Source: Micromonospora sediminimaris (GTDB lineage Bacteria; Actinomycetota; Actinomycetes; Mycobacteriales; Micromonosporaceae). Taken from it: a DNA stretch of 64,000 nucleotides. The notes beneath the pieces were generated by a model, which saw nothing but the letters and a program-made list of their open reading frames with translations, was not told where the DNA came from and made no database searches. A program made the translations under genes and the position numbers. Shown one piece after another: positions 44,035 to 55,200 of the stretch. Position 1 is the stretch's first letter. Each line of letters opens with the position of its first letter. Location: NCBI GenBank assembly GCA_900112325.1, contig FOLJ01000002.1:248001-312000 (forward strand), written 5' to 3'.

Positions 44035-47000
44035 CGGGCGGCTCCTGCCTGCCGCGCCGCGGCGCGGGCGTTGTCACGGTCGACGTGCCGGCGAAGCCGC
44101 CAGACCCGGCCGCCGTCGGTCAGGACCGCCTCGCCGGTGGCTTCGAGCCGGGCGAGCGCGTCGGTGACGTGGGTGAGCTTCATGCCGGGGTCGACACCGC
44201 GCAGCCGGTGGTAGAGCAACTGCGGCCACAGCGGTCGCAGCCGACCGGAGCGGCTGTCGCGGTAGGCTTCGTCGCCGCGCAGGACCCGGTGCAGCATCCC
44301 GGCGGTCAGGCCGTGGAAGTTGTCCCACAGCAGCGCCCGCAGGTACCGGTCGGCCGCCGCCTGGTATGGCGCGCCGTCACGGTCGGCGGCCGGCCGCGGC
44401 CGCGGGGTGTTCAACGCGTTCAGCAGCGCCGGTGTCGGTGTGGTGTCGGCGCTCGACGACCAGCAGGTGGAGCAGCGGCACGCGGCGGTGCTGCAGGTGC
44501 CGTCGGGTACCGACCGCCCAGGCTGACCGAAGTACTCGGCGAAGCCGACGTTGGCGCACCGGGCCTGCTCGGCATACCAGTCCCGCAGCGCGGTGACTTC
44601 GGTGTTCAACCGGGCCCGGTGGGCGTTCATCCGGGTGGCGAAGTCAGCGGGCAGCCGGCCGGTCCGGTCGAGCATCCGCACCGAGACCAGGGTCTGGGCG
44701 TTGCCGGCCTGGGAGACGTCGACGACGCCGAGGTCGTGCAGGGTCGCCAGCAGCGCCCAAGTGCCGGCGACGTCGTCGGCGAGGCCGTCGTAGCCGGTCA
44801 CGGCTGCGGCGAGCTGTTGGTGGACGTCGGTGAGCTGGTGACGTCCCGGCCGGGTCGCGGCGAGCTGCTGCAAGACCGCGGACGCGTCGGCGAGGGTGTC
44901 GTCGCAGCGGATCGGATCGTCGAGCGGGGTCAGCGTGACCGTCGCCGGGAAGTCGCCGCCGTCGTCGACCGTTCCGGCCGCGTCGAGAGCGGCGAGCGCC
45001 CGGATCACCGTGGTGCGGTACATCGTCATCGTCGCCGGTTTGCGGGCGTCGTCGAGCGACATCCACCCGGCGTCGACCTCCTCGCCGATAACGATGTCGG
45101 CGACGTGGTCGGGATTGAGCACTCCGCTGCCCCGGGCGGCGGCCACGACCGCGTTCCCGATGCGCTGCAAGGTCGGGTTCGCCAGACCTTGCGAGATCAT
45201 CCACGCGACGGTCCGGAAACCACGGCCGGTGCCTAGGGCGAGCCCGTACGACGGTGCGGTGATCTCCGCGGGGTCACAGCCAGCCTGGTCACGGCCGGCG
45301 CGGCCGAGTTGCTGGTACAGCCCGGCGAGGTCGGTGGGTGGGGAGACCACGAACACGCAGCGGATGTCGCCACGATTGACCCCGAGACCGAACGCGCTGG
45401 TCGCCACGATCAGCAGCGGAACGTACCCCTCCTCCCCCTTCTTGGGCGCGTCGCGGAACTCGGTGAGGACCGCCGCTTTCTCCGCCTCCGACAGCCGGCC
45501 GTGGAAGCGGCGCACCCGCCGGGTTTCGCCCTCCCCCACGAACTCGCGCAGGTGCGCGTACAGCGTGTCGACCTCCCGGACGGTTAGGCAGTAGAAGATC
45601 GCATGGTCGTCGCAGGCGGAGGTGACCGCTTCGGCGAGCCCAGCGACGACGTTCGGACCGGCGGCCCGGAACGCCCGCCGGTAGATCGCAAGTTCCGGCC
45701 GTAGCGGGTCCGCGGTGACGGTGACAAGACGTTCACCGGCGGACGGGGTCTCGGGCAGACCGAACAGGCCGCTGCGCAGCCCGGCGCGCACCCCACGGTT
45801 GGCGGTGGCGGTGACCGCGGTGACCCGGACGCCGTGCCGGTCGCGCAGCTCAGTCAGCAGACCGGCGGCGCGGCGGAAGCTGGGGCGGAAGTCGTCGCCC
45901 CACTGCACGAACGTGTGAGCCTCGTCAACGGCGACCCGCCGCAGCTGCCCGTTGGCTGCCCCGGTGCGCAGCAGCTGCTGGAACCGCCGGTTGCCCAGCC
46001 GTTCCGGGGAGATGTAGACCAACTTGATGCCGTGGTCGTGGACACTGGTGAGCTGTTCAGCGACCTCAGTCTTGCCGCGGCGGCTGTTGGACTCGGCCAT
46101 CGGCCCGACGAGGGCACGGACGGCGCCGCCGACGCTGGCGTTGAGTTCGAGGGCCTGGTCGGCCATCAACGCCACGAGCGGTGACACGACGACGGTGACG
46201 CCGGTCAACGCGAGCGCGGGCAGCTGGAACGTGTAGGACTTGCCGAAACCGGTCGGCAGCAGCGCGAGCACGTCAGCGTTGTCGGCGACCGCGCGGATCA
46301 CCTGCTCCTGCTGGTCGCGCAGCTGCAGTGGGACGTCGGAGAACCGCAGGTACCCGGCGATCTGGGAGCAGCGTTCGACGAGCAGGTCACCCAGTTTGCC
46401 TTCGGCACGGGCAGTGGTTTCGGTGTCGTCGTCGATGCGGGCGGCGAGAATCTTGCGGGTGGCCGGCAGCAGGGTGTGTTCAGCTAGCGCATCAGCGGTG
46501 CACAGCTCGTCGGCCCGCGCGGCAGTAATCTTTCCGCAGTCGGCGAGGAACCGCCAGATCCGCTCCCAGCCGTCAGCCATCGTCGTCAGGTTCCCACCGG
46601 CGGCCTCCCCCGTGTCGGGGTCGGCGACCAGCAGCCCGGGGTCGAGCGACTCGAGGAACACCCGCCGGTAGCTTCGCCGAAGCGCGGTCTGGCCGGCGAG
46701 TTTGCGGTCGCTGATGATCACGACACCGCGGTGGTGGGCTGACCGGATCAGCCGGCCGACGGCCTGCCGCAGATCCATCGCCGCTAAGGGCAGGTAGTAC
46801 GACTCGGTCGCGACCCGGTCCGGGTCCGGATGGCCGGTGTCAGCGGCCCGGCGGGCGACCGCGGCGCGGCGGGCGGCGACGACCGGATCGGCGAACGGCG
46901 CGAATGGCAGCTTGTTGATCCACACCAGCGACAGCCGCTCGGCGGGAAAGTCGACCCCCTGCCACATCCCGCGGGTCGCGACGCAGAACCCTCCGGTTTC

Positions 47001-50000
47001 GGTGAACGCCCGCGCCGCCCGCGCGTTGCCGAGGATCGGGGCGACCGCGACCGGAACGTCCGGCGCGACCGCGGGCAGTTCGGCGAGCAGCCGTTCGGAG
47101 ATCGCCGACGCCGCCCGTGTCGACGTGGTCAGCACCAGCGCACCACCGGTGAACGCACCGGTGGCCGCGCTGCCGTAATCACCGGCGGTTTCCGGGCGGA
47201 TGACCTCTCGGGCGTAGCCGGTGAGGTGGTGGGCGACGGTGCGGACCGCACCGTCGGCCTGCTCCGCCCAGCTGGGGAAGTCGGTCAGACACACCAGCCT
47301 CGCCTGGGAGGCGAGGTCGAACGGGCCGGGCAGGTAGTGGGCGTCGACGTCGGATCCCAGTCCGAGCCGACTGCGGATGTAGTCCCATCGGCCGGACACC
47401 TGCAGCGTCGCCGACACGTAGAAGATCCGGTCGAACCTCGACCGGGCGAGCCTCCACTGCGGGTCGTGGGCAAGTTCGATCGGCGCGGACGTCACGGTGA
47501 ACGCGTACCGGCGGGCGGAGACACTCAGGCCTTCCAGCTCCAGTTCGGTGGCGAACACGACCCGATTCGACACCACCGGCGCCAATGCGGAGTCGTCCGG
47601 CGTGAGGTCCGGCCCAGCATCGTCAGCGCCGACCTCGCCGAGGCGCTCCTCGAGCGGGTCCATCGGCGCTTCGGTCGCCCCCGACTCATGGTCGTCGACG
47701 CCCGGAGCGTCGTCCCCACCGCTGCCGGCAGGTTGGTCGGCTGGCGTGCCCGGCTGCCCAGCAGCGTTCCCTGCGTCGGGGCGGGGAGGGTCGAGGATGG
47801 CATGGGCATCGGTGACGATCTGGTCGGCTGCTTCGGCCAGGGTGCACACCCTGCTGGCAAGTGACGTCGCCCGTTCCCGTTCCCACCACGACGCCGCCTG
47901 CATCTGCTCCGATCCGAGGTGACCGGACAGTTGCCGGTAGACGAGCCCGGCGACGACGGCGAGGCGTTCCACCCGGGCGAGCAACTGCCGCGCCGAGGCG
48001 CTGCCGCCGAGCCCACCGAACGGGCTCGCCAGGGTCGCCGCGCGATTGCCCGGCTCTCCGCCGGCGGCGTCGAACACCGCCTGCGCGGCCCGTGGCATCA
48101 CCTCAGTGTCGAGCATCGCCTCCAGGTCGGCGATCTGCTCCCCCAGCGCTGCCGGTTCCCCGCGCTGGCTGGCAAACCAGCGACGCAGCTCGGCGACGAG
48201 GTTCTCCACCGCCCGATAGTCCACCTCGGCGCTGGCGGCTCCTGTCGCGGCGTGTTCGAGGGAGTGCGACTCGTCGACGACGAGCAGGGTGTCGTCGGCG
48301 AACGCGTCCGGGTTGCTCAGCAGCAGCGCATGGTTGGCGACGACGAGGCGATTGTTGGCCAGCGCTTCGCCGACGGTGTCGGTCATATGGGCAAGCGGCG
48401 ACGCGGAGCCGGTCCCGTAGTCGTCGGACTCCTGGCTCACACTGCCCAGCCACAACCCCAGCACCGGGCCGGCTGTCGTCGAGACGTACTCGGCGAGGAA
48501 GATCGGAATGTCGGCGGTGTCGACACTTCGTGCCACCCACGCCTGCTGCGCCGATGTCGCGGTGGCCAGCCGCTGGACCAGGTACACCAGCAGCTCCCGG
48601 TAGCCCGGGTGGGCGGCGAACCGGTTCCGGCGATCCCGGCGGCTTGCTCCGGCGGCCACGGCGACCGCGTCGGTGAGCGCGGCGACGAGTGCCCGCAGTG
48701 AAAGCCGGTTGCGTTTACCTTTCACCAGGTCGGCGACGTCGTCGAGGCCGGGCACCACCATGGCGAGCCGGGTGATGTCGGCGGCTAGCTGGGTCTGCAG
48801 CTGTTTGGTGAACGTCGCCAGGACCACCCGTCGGCGGGAGTTGCTGGCGAGCCAGTCGAGGGCGGTGGCGAGAACCGCGAGGCTCTTACCGGTTCCCGTC
48901 GGTGCTTCACATAGCGCATCCCGGCCAGCGTCGACCTGGCGGGCCAGAAGTTCGGCCATGTGCTGCTGCGCCGGCCGGCGTTCGACCGAACCATGCGCGG
49001 CCGCCAGGGCGAGTGCGTGCGGGTCCACGTGACCGGTGCGGTCGAACAGTCGCTCCGGCACCGTCAGGTTCTCCGGTACGGCTCGGCCACGCCGGGTTGG
49101 TTGCCGCAGGTCGCCACTGCCGAGCACGTCCGCGAGCACCTGGGCGACCGAGCCGTCGTCCGCGGCCGGCCGACCAGATGGTGCGGATAGCAGCGACGCG
49201 AGCAGGTCCCAAGCAGGTGACCCGGCACCGGCGGCGAGCAGCAGATCCCGCAACGGCCCGTCCCAGCCTGAGACGGTGTCCGCGGCGTGCCGCAGCAGCC
49301 GGGCTGTCAGGTCGGCATCGTCTGCGGCGTCGTGCCAGCTCAGCCCGGACCGGCCGACACCTACCTCGTCGGCGAGCTCCGCCAAGCGATGGGAACGGGC
49401 GGTCGGCCAGACCGCGTGGGCGAGGTACAACGCGTCGGCTCGGCGCAGCGCGCCGAACGGTGGCTGCTCAGCGCGGGTGGCCGCATCGTCGAGCATCGGA
49501 AAGTCGGCGCCGGTGCCGTTGTAGGCCACGAGGACGTCCGCGTCCGTCAAGTAGTCCCGCAGATCGTGCAGCGCCTGCTCGACAGGGATCGCGTGTGCGG
49601 CGTACTGGGCGCGGACGGCCGCGGACCGCAGCTGCTCTTCCCAGTCAACGTCCGGCAGCCGCACCCAGGCGGTGAAGCGGGGTGCCTCCTCGACCCAGCG
49701 CCGTTCCGACGACAACCGCACCGCACCGATCTGATAGATGCGCCGGTCCCCGTCGGGGTGATCCGCAGTGGGACGCACAACAGCTTCGACGTCAACGACG
49801 ACAGCCCGGGGAACCTGCGCAGTCACCGCCGATCGATGGCCGGAAGGGTGTGGCGTTGCGGGCGCGTCGGCTGCCCTGAGGATGCCGTTGTCGTCGTGGA
49901 TGAGCCCAGCGCTGAGTGCCGAAGCGGCGATCCTCTGAAGTCGCGCCTGCGTCATCGCCGGCCAGCGCTGCCGCGCGGCTTCGAGAACCTGGCCGCCGTT

Positions 50001-50117
50001 ACAGGGTCCGATGTCCGAGATGAGCCGCGCGAGTTGCTGCTCGCGGCTACCTGCTCCGTCCGTTGTGCCGTCCCTTCCGCCCGTTCGGCACACCGCCCCG
50101 GCGTGCGGCGCTGACAC
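44031..50117 (-). CDS. DEDD exonuclease - DinG-like helicase - RecQ-like helicase fusion
   Basis: A 2028-residue fusion. Residues 25-85 are a helix-turn-helix-like segment. About 105-275 is a DnaQ-type 3'-5' exonuclease (AVVVDVEAVV, VAYNGTGADFPML, SWHDAADDADLTARLL). About 380-1200 is an XPD/DinG-type SF2 helicase with APTGTGKS near 411, DESH in LLVVDESHSLEHA near 616, and AVGRLIRSAHHRG late. About 1270-1650 is a RecQ-type helicase with LLPTGFGKS near 1289, VDEAHTFVQWGDDFRPSF near 1397 and QQLGRAGRDQAG near 1605. A cysteine cluster (about 1850-1885) may bind zinc. It is the first gene of the operon; start GTG 50117. Confidence 0.9.
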   Translation of the reverse strand: MSAPHAGAVCRTGGRDGTTDGAGSREQQLARLISDIGPCNGGQVLEAARQRWPAMTQARLQRIAASALSAGLIHDDNGILRAADAPATPHPSGHRSAVTAQVPRAVVVDVEAVVRPTADHPDGDRRIYQIGAVRLSSERRWVEEAPRFTAWVRLPDVDWEEQLRSAAVRAQYAAHAIPVEQALHDLRDYLTDADVLVAYNGTGADFPMLDDAATRAEQPPFGALRRADALYLAHAVWPTARSHRLAELADEVGVGRSGLSWHDAADDADLTARLLRHAADTVSGWDGPLRDLLLAAGAGSPAWDLLASLLSAPSGRPAADDGSVAQVLADVLGSGDLRQPTRRGRAVPENLTVPERLFDRTGHVDPHALALAAAHGSVERRPAQQHMAELLARQVDAGRDALCEAPTGTGKSLAVLATALDWLASNSRRRVVLATFTKQLQTQLAADITRLAMVVPGLDDVADLVKGKRNRLSLRALVAALTDAVAVAAGASRRDRRNRFAAHPGYRELLVYLVQRLATATSAQQAWVARSVDTADIPIFLAEYVSTTAGPVLGLWLGSVSQESDDYGTGSASPLAHMTDTVGEALANNRLVVANHALLLSNPDAFADDTLLVVDESHSLEHAATGAASAEVDYRAVENLVAELRRWFASQRGEPAALGEQIADLEAMLDTEVMPRAAQAVFDAAGGEPGNRAATLASPFGGLGGSASARQLLARVERLAVVAGLVYRQLSGHLGSEQMQAASWWERERATSLASRVCTLAEAADQIVTDAHAILDPPRPDAGNAAGQPGTPADQPAGSGGDDAPGVDDHESGATEAPMDPLEERLGEVGADDAGPDLTPDDSALAPVVSNRVVFATELELEGLSVSARRYAFTVTSAPIELAHDPQWRLARSRFDRIFYVSATLQVSGRWDYIRSRLGLGSDVDAHYLPGPFDLASQARLVCLTDFPSWAEQADGAVRTVAHHLTGYAREVIRPETAGDYGSAATGAFTGGALVLTTSTRAASAISERLLAELPAVAPDVPVAVAPILGNARAARAFTETGGFCVATRGMWQGVDFPAERLSLVWINKLPFAPFADPVVAARRAAVARRAADTGHPDPDRVATESYYLPLAAMDLRQAVGRLIRSAHHRGVVIISDRKLAGQTALRRSYRRVFLESLDPGLLVADPDTGEAAGGNLTTMADGWERIWRFLADCGKITAARADELCTADALAEHTLLPATRKILAARIDDDTETTARAEGKLGDLLVERCSQIAGYLRFSDVPLQLRDQQEQVIRAVADNADVLALLPTGFGKSYTFQLPALALTGVTVVVSPLVALMADQALELNASVGGAVRALVGPMAESNSRRGKTEVAEQLTSVHDHGIKLVYISPERLGNRRFQQLLRTGAANGQLRRVAVDEAHTFVQWGDDFRPSFRRAAGLLTELRDRHGVRVTAVTATANRGVRAGLRSGLFGLPETPSAGERLVTVTADPLRPELAIYRRAFRAAGPNVVAGLAEAVTSACDDHAIFYCLTVREVDTLYAHLREFVGEGETRRVRRFHGRLSEAEKAAVLTEFRDAPKKGEEGYVPLLIVATSAFGLGVNRGDIRCVFVVSPPTDLAGLYQQLGRAGRDQAGCDPAEITAPSYGLALGTGRGFRTVAWMISQGLANPTLQRIGNAVVAAARGSGVLNPDHVADIVIGEEVDAGWMSLDDARKPATMTMYRTTVIRALAALDAAGTVDDGGDFPATVTLTPLDDPIRCDDTLADASAVLQQLAATRPGRHQLTDVHQQLAAAVTGYDGLADDVAGTWALLATLHDLGVVDVSQAGNAQTLVSVRMLDRTGRLPADFATRMNAHRARLNTEVTALRDWYAEQARCANVGFAEYFGQPGRSVPDGTCSTAACRCSTCWSSSADTTPTPALLNALNTPRPRPAADRDGAPYQAAADRYLRALLWDNFHGLTAGMLHRVLRGDEAYRDSRSGRLRPLWPQLLYHRLRGVDPGMKLTHVTDALARLEATGEAVLTDGGRVWRLRRHVDRDNARAAARQAGAAR

Positions 50118-51137
50118 CTGCTCGTCTATCGCACGTCCCGATTCGTCCTATCAACCCTGCATGCGACTGCCATCGTGGCCGATCAACTCCTGCAGGGCAC
50201 TTATTAGTACGAGCAGCCGCCGCTAAAGATGTTGCTAGTGAGGCGGGGTGAACGCGAGACGGCCGCTGTGTAACCGTCTATGCGTTGTGGACATATTTTC
50301 AGATCTGGCGGTGGCCGTGTGGACCTGACCGGACGCGGGCGCGCCCGTTGGACCAACCGATGGAAGGCCGCACTCAACGCCTTCGACATCATCCTCAACG
50401 ATCGCGTCGGCGCCAGCCGCTGCTAGACCACACCAGACAGACAACTACTCAGAAACCAGTAGTTGCACCGAGACCCGGATGGACCACCCCCTGACATCCG
50501 CAGCTACTGATGCGCTGCCGATCGCGATGAGTGCGTACTGTAACGAGACTGCAGGGCCCGCTGGGAGGGGGTCGTAGGACCGAAGTTGTGTCGGGAAGAA
50601 GACAAACGGGACGTACGCGCCGCTGATAAACCGCAAGCGCCCGGCTCGAGACACGTCGGTGTCCTACAAGGATCGCCTCGTGGCATCCGTCTACCCGCAG
50701 ACGTGCTTCGGGACGATCCGCGCAGCGTTAACGACCCGGCCCAGTCCTCGGGGGACCTGGCTCCCGACCGGACACCGCGAACCCGGCTCGGCCCGGCAAA
50801 TCGGGCACCCGACCGCCACGGATTACCAAGCGGGGACTTCGGTCTGGTTACCGACAGAATTTGCATTGCTTGAGACGCAGTCGGCCTTCTCGAGTCATTA
50901 CTCCGATCGCGGTTCAAGCTCCCTGGGCAGAAGCACAAATGCCAGTTCGAAGCTCAAGGCGGAGTTGACCTTTCGGATGGGGTGAGGACTCCAATCGCAC
51001 GAGCGAGCACGCGGGGCCACCGGCCGCCTAATGCGAGGACGCTTCGCACATTGAATCGGGCTGCCCGGTTGTCATACCGATGCGGTCCAATGGAACTCAC
51101 CCGCCTTGCCTACGTCTCTCTCACGCGGAGTGCACAT
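50118..51137. other. 1.0-kb divergent region between the two defence operons
   Basis: No convincing full gene. It must contain promoters for both the helicase-fusion operon and the pPIWI-RE operon. The 50.2-50.5 kb part is less GC-rich than its surroundings. It includes a short frame (50280-50426, listed separately). The rest shows only unsupported open frames on both strands, consistent with decayed or regulatory sequence. Confidence 0.45.
50280..50426 (+). pseudogene. Possible transposase C-terminal remnant
   Basis: A 48-codon frame from ATG 50280 includes RARWTNRWKAALNAFDIILN. This resembles the C-terminal tail of some actinobacterial transposases, from memory only. No inverted repeats or catalytic region are visible, so it is at most a fragment. 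Confidence 0.25.
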
Positions 51138-52250
51138 ATGATCGATGCACCTTCAGACCCGCCATGGCTGCCCACCCCGCAGGTTGCTGTTGCGCAGCTC
51201 GCCAGCGGGATCCTCGAGTACGCCCAGCAGACCGCATCGGGTGACGCGTTCCGGCTGCCGTACCCGGCAAACCTGCAGCTCGCGCTGGATCGGCTGACCC
51301 TGCTCGCCTGGCATCAGGGTGCGCCCGCGCCGGCCAGCGTGGTGGAGCTGCTTCAGCTTGCACAGGAGCCGTTCGGCGACTGGAAGATCGACCTCACCGG
51401 GACCGACGTCGACCCTGACGAGGCGTTGCTCATCTACGGCCGCCCGACGGCGGCCTGCGAGGAACTCGGCAGCCTTCGTGGGGATGTCGAAGGCGAGATC
51501 CGCGAGAACGCGCTGTTGCGGGCGGTGATGGACAAGTCCCGGACCCACAACGCACCGCGGTCCTACATCGCGTTCCGCGCGCTCCTGATCCGACAGCCGG
51601 CGATCGCGGCGATAGAGCTCGACGCACGGCTGGCCGATCCTGACTTGGCGCTGCTGGCGGATGAGGTGCGGCAGGCGTACGTGGAGGCGCCACCGGAGGC
51701 GATGGCGGATGGCGTGATCCGGACCTGCGGCGGGTGCAGCGGTCTTCGATTGCCACTGGATGACGACCGGACCTGGGTCTGCGAGGACGAGACCTGCCCG
51801 GCACCCGGTACGACCGGGACGGACCACCCCGCCAGCGAGGGCGTGTGGTGGTTGCGGCGTGAGCTACGCACCTTCATCACCGCACCGGGTCGTGCCGAGC
51901 TGCGCATCGCCGACGCGATCGGGAAGCTCGGCGTATCGGTGGCGTTGTGGCCGGACTTCGACGCGTGCGACATCGCGGTCTTCGCGGAACGACCGTGGGT
52001 CGCCGACATCAAGGCCTGGCGCAACCCGGTACGGCTGGCCCGACGGCTGCGGGAGCGGCTGTTCACCGTGTCGCCGGAGGCGGAGAGGGCCTACGTCGTC
52101 ATCGGCCAGGAGCAGGTCAAGGCACATCCGCGGTACGTGGCACGGCTGCGGAAGGCGTGCCCCCAGGTGCGGCCGGGCCAGCGAATCGTGGCGGTCTCCG
52201 AGGCCGAGTTCATCGGTGCCGTGAAGCGGCGGGTGGAGGCCGAGACATGA
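51138..52250 (+). CDS. pPIWI-RE system nuclease, domain Y protein
   Basis: A 370-residue protein. A helical N-terminal part is followed by a zinc ribbon (RTCGGCSG and WVCEDETCPAP, about residues 195-215). A restriction-endonuclease-like fold then has acidic and lysine positions in WPDFDACDIAVFAERPWVAD then IKAW, a D...D-x-K arrangement. It is the REase component of the three-gene pPIWI-RE island described by Burroughs and colleagues. ATG 51138 follows GGAG; longer in-frame starts at 50982 and 51090 lie in unconserved sequence. It overlaps the helicase gene by 4 nt. Confidence 0.86.
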   Translation: MIDAPSDPPWLPTPQVAVAQLASGILEYAQQTASGDAFRLPYPANLQLALDRLTLLAWHQGAPAPASVVELLQLAQEPFGDWKIDLTGTDVDPDEALLIYGRPTAACEELGSLRGDVEGEIRENALLRAVMDKSRTHNAPRSYIAFRALLIRQPAIAAIELDARLADPDLALLADEVRQAYVEAPPEAMADGVIRTCGGCSGLRLPLDDDRTWVCEDETCPAPGTTGTDHPASEGVWWLRRELRTFITAPGRAELRIADAIGKLGVSVALWPDFDACDIAVFAERPWVADIKAWRNPVRLARRLRERLFTVSPEAERAYVVIGQEQVKAHPRYVARLRKACPQVRPGQRIVAVSEAEFIGAVKRRVEAET

Positions 52251-55200
52251 GGCATATCAACACCATCCGCAACCGCTTCACCCGCGCACTCCGCGGCCAC
52301 TACACCCCGACCGGCGACCAGCCTTCACCCTCCCGGCTGATGGACACCGAACTGTGCCTGTATCTGCTGGAAACAGTCGCCGCCGACCAGGCCGCCAGCG
52401 GAGTACCCGCGTTGCTCGACGGGTACCGGGCGCTGTGGGACGCGGTGCCGCGCCCGCCAGCCGACGCGGCGGTCCGGCTCGCCAACGCGCGAGCCCTGCT
52501 GTGGCGCAGCCAACGCCCCTACGGGTGGGACGAGTTGCTGCGGGCTTACCGGTCTGCCCCTGAGACAGTGCGGGGTTACCACCTGGACTCGCTCGGCCGA
52601 CCGGTACGCCGGCAGTGCAGCGTGGCGACCAACCGGTGGGACTGGTACGAGCAGCTACTCACCGAGCCGCTGCCCTTCGCCACCACCAGCGTCCGGTTCG
52701 CCGCACCCGGCCGATACCGCATGAGCTCCACGGCGCGTGGTCACGGCCTGACCGTGCCGGACAACCTCCCACCCGCGCCGACTCCGGCTCTGCATGATCT
52801 GGCCGTCCGGACGCGTGCACCGATTGAGGTCACGTGGCAGGAGTTGGTGGAGACCGCCCGAGGTATGGACGCCACCGATCTGCAGGCCGGGCATTCCCCT
52901 CATCGATGGGAGGAGCGCCTACTGGACGTCAAGCTGCAGGTCCGGCTGGCCGACGACACCTTCGGCGACGCCACGACCCTTTGCATCGATCGGATCCTGC
53001 ACCTGGTCGGCATGGTCAGCGTCGGCAAGAGCACCCTCGCGGCGATCCTGGCAACCTGGGCAGCGCAGCACGGCCTCCGGGTGACGATCGTGGTCGGCGA
53101 CAACTCGGCAGCCCTACGCATGGCGCACGAGCTGTCCTGGTACGACGGCGTGGTGGCGGCGCCGGTCATGGGGCAGAACCGCACCCGGCATGCGGAGCGG
53201 CTGCATCGGCTCCAGCCGCCGGCGCCCGGCCGGCTCCTACCCCTCGAGCCGTACGGGTTCGACCTGGTCAGCACGGCCTGCCCGCTCGATGCGGTCCGAG
53301 ACAAGGCCACCCCACTTGAGGTACGCGAGGCGCCCTGCCAGCACCTCATTGAGACGGATCCGGACGCGCCGGTGGATGGCTGGCGGGACGGGGCACGGCG
53401 CACCTGTCCCCTGTGGCATCGATGCCAGCGGCATGAGGCCGCGCGCCGGCTGGTCACGGCGGACGTGTGGATCGCGACGCCGTGGAGTCTTGTGCACACC
53501 CCTGTGCCCGGACCGTTGAGCCACGAGCAGATGCGGTACCTGGAGGCGGCGTGGCGGCGCAGCGACCTGATCCTGGTCGACGAGGCCGACCAGGTGCAGG
53601 CAAACCTCGATGAGATGTTCGCCAGCGCCCAGGTACTGCTTGGGCCCAGCCAGGAAGCGTGGATCGACGAGATTGGGGCGCGGGTGGCGGAAAAGCTGCG
53701 TGCAACCGGCCGCGCACCGGTCAGTTCCCGGCAGATCCGCCGGTTCACCACGGCACTGAACCAGGCCCGTTCCGCAGCAGACATCATCTACCAGCTGCTG
53801 CAACGGGACCGGGTTCGCGCCGGCAAGCCGGTATTGAACTGGCTCGACCCCGACTACTTCACCGCATGGACCCTGTTCAATAGCCTTGCTCAGGACTGGG
53901 CCGGCTACGCCGCGGCAAAGGGCCGCAGGCCGGACCCCGGCTGGGACAACGATGAGCTCTACAAGCTTCTGCGCGAGCAGTTCAACGCCTTCATCGACGA
54001 CCCGACCGGAGCATCCGGCGAGGTCGCCGGGGGTCTAGCCACCTTGGCCGAGGCGCAACTGTCCGACACTGAAGAGGAGATGCGGGAAGACGCCGTCCGG
54101 CAGTGGCTGACCGAGCTGAGCGATCGAGAGCTGGTCGAAGGTAGGAAGATCGCACCAGCGGAGCTCGACCGCAACGTGTGGCGGCTGGAGTTGGCGGTCG
54201 CCGTAGCGGTGATGGCTCACCGGCTCAACCTCATGCTCGCTGTCTGGCCGGAAGTCGCGGCCGAGCTGGACATGTTCGACACACTTCCGGCGGAGGTACG
54301 CCGCCCGCCCAGCGACCTCGCCGTCGCGGTACCCGAGTCCCCGATGGGCAACGTACTGGGCTTCCAGTACGTCGAGGACGAGACCGACCGCCGTGATGGC
54401 CAGCTGGGCGAGTTCCGGTTTTTCCGCTACACGGGCGTAGGGCGGGCCCTGCTGGTTGGCCTGCCAGACCTATTTCGCGCCGATGGGCCGGGCCCGAACG
54501 TACTGCTGTTGTCCGGGACCAGCTGGGCCGGAACTTCGCCTCGCTACCACATTGATGTGCCGGTCGAGGCGATCCTGCGCCCGTCACCGCAAAAACTCGC
54601 CGCCATCTCCGAGACCACATTCGCCCTGGACATCCAGCACCAAGGCGAACGGAGTACACCGATCTGGGTGTCCGGCCGCTACGGGGAGGAACGCGCGAGC
54701 GCCCTGCGGCAGATGGTCGCAGCCCTAACCCAGCCCGGCGCGGGTCCCGGGCGACCGAACCGCCTGGAGCGGGAACGAGCCGCCCTGCCGCCCGGGCGGG
54801 AGAAGGTCATGCTGCTGGTCGGTAGTTACGCCGAGGCCCGCACCGTCACCAACGAGCTACTTCGGCGCAAGGCCTCCTGGGAGGGGCAGGTGCGCTGCCT
54901 CATCGGCGACGACGAGTTGGAAACTGGCTGGGACGACGGCCACTTGCTGCGCCGTGGTGACGTCGCGGACTTCGGCACCGATAACGCGTGGCTGCTGGTC
55001 GCCCCCATCCTGGCCGTCGAGCGCGGGCACAACATCCTCAACAACGACGGCGTGGCCGCCATTGGCGCCGCGTTCTTCCTGGTACGTCCCCACCCGCGGC
55101 CGAAGGATCTCAGCTACGTCACCCAGCGGATCAACCAATACGCCCTCGAACAACTACGCCCGCACCCGCTCGATGACGACTGCCCGGCACACGAACGCCT

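Noticed and set aside
35323..50117. Dpd (7-deazapurine in DNA) system
   Set aside because: RecQ-like helicase and large ATPase recall Dpd components, but no DpdA-type transglycosylase or DpdB-like gene is present.
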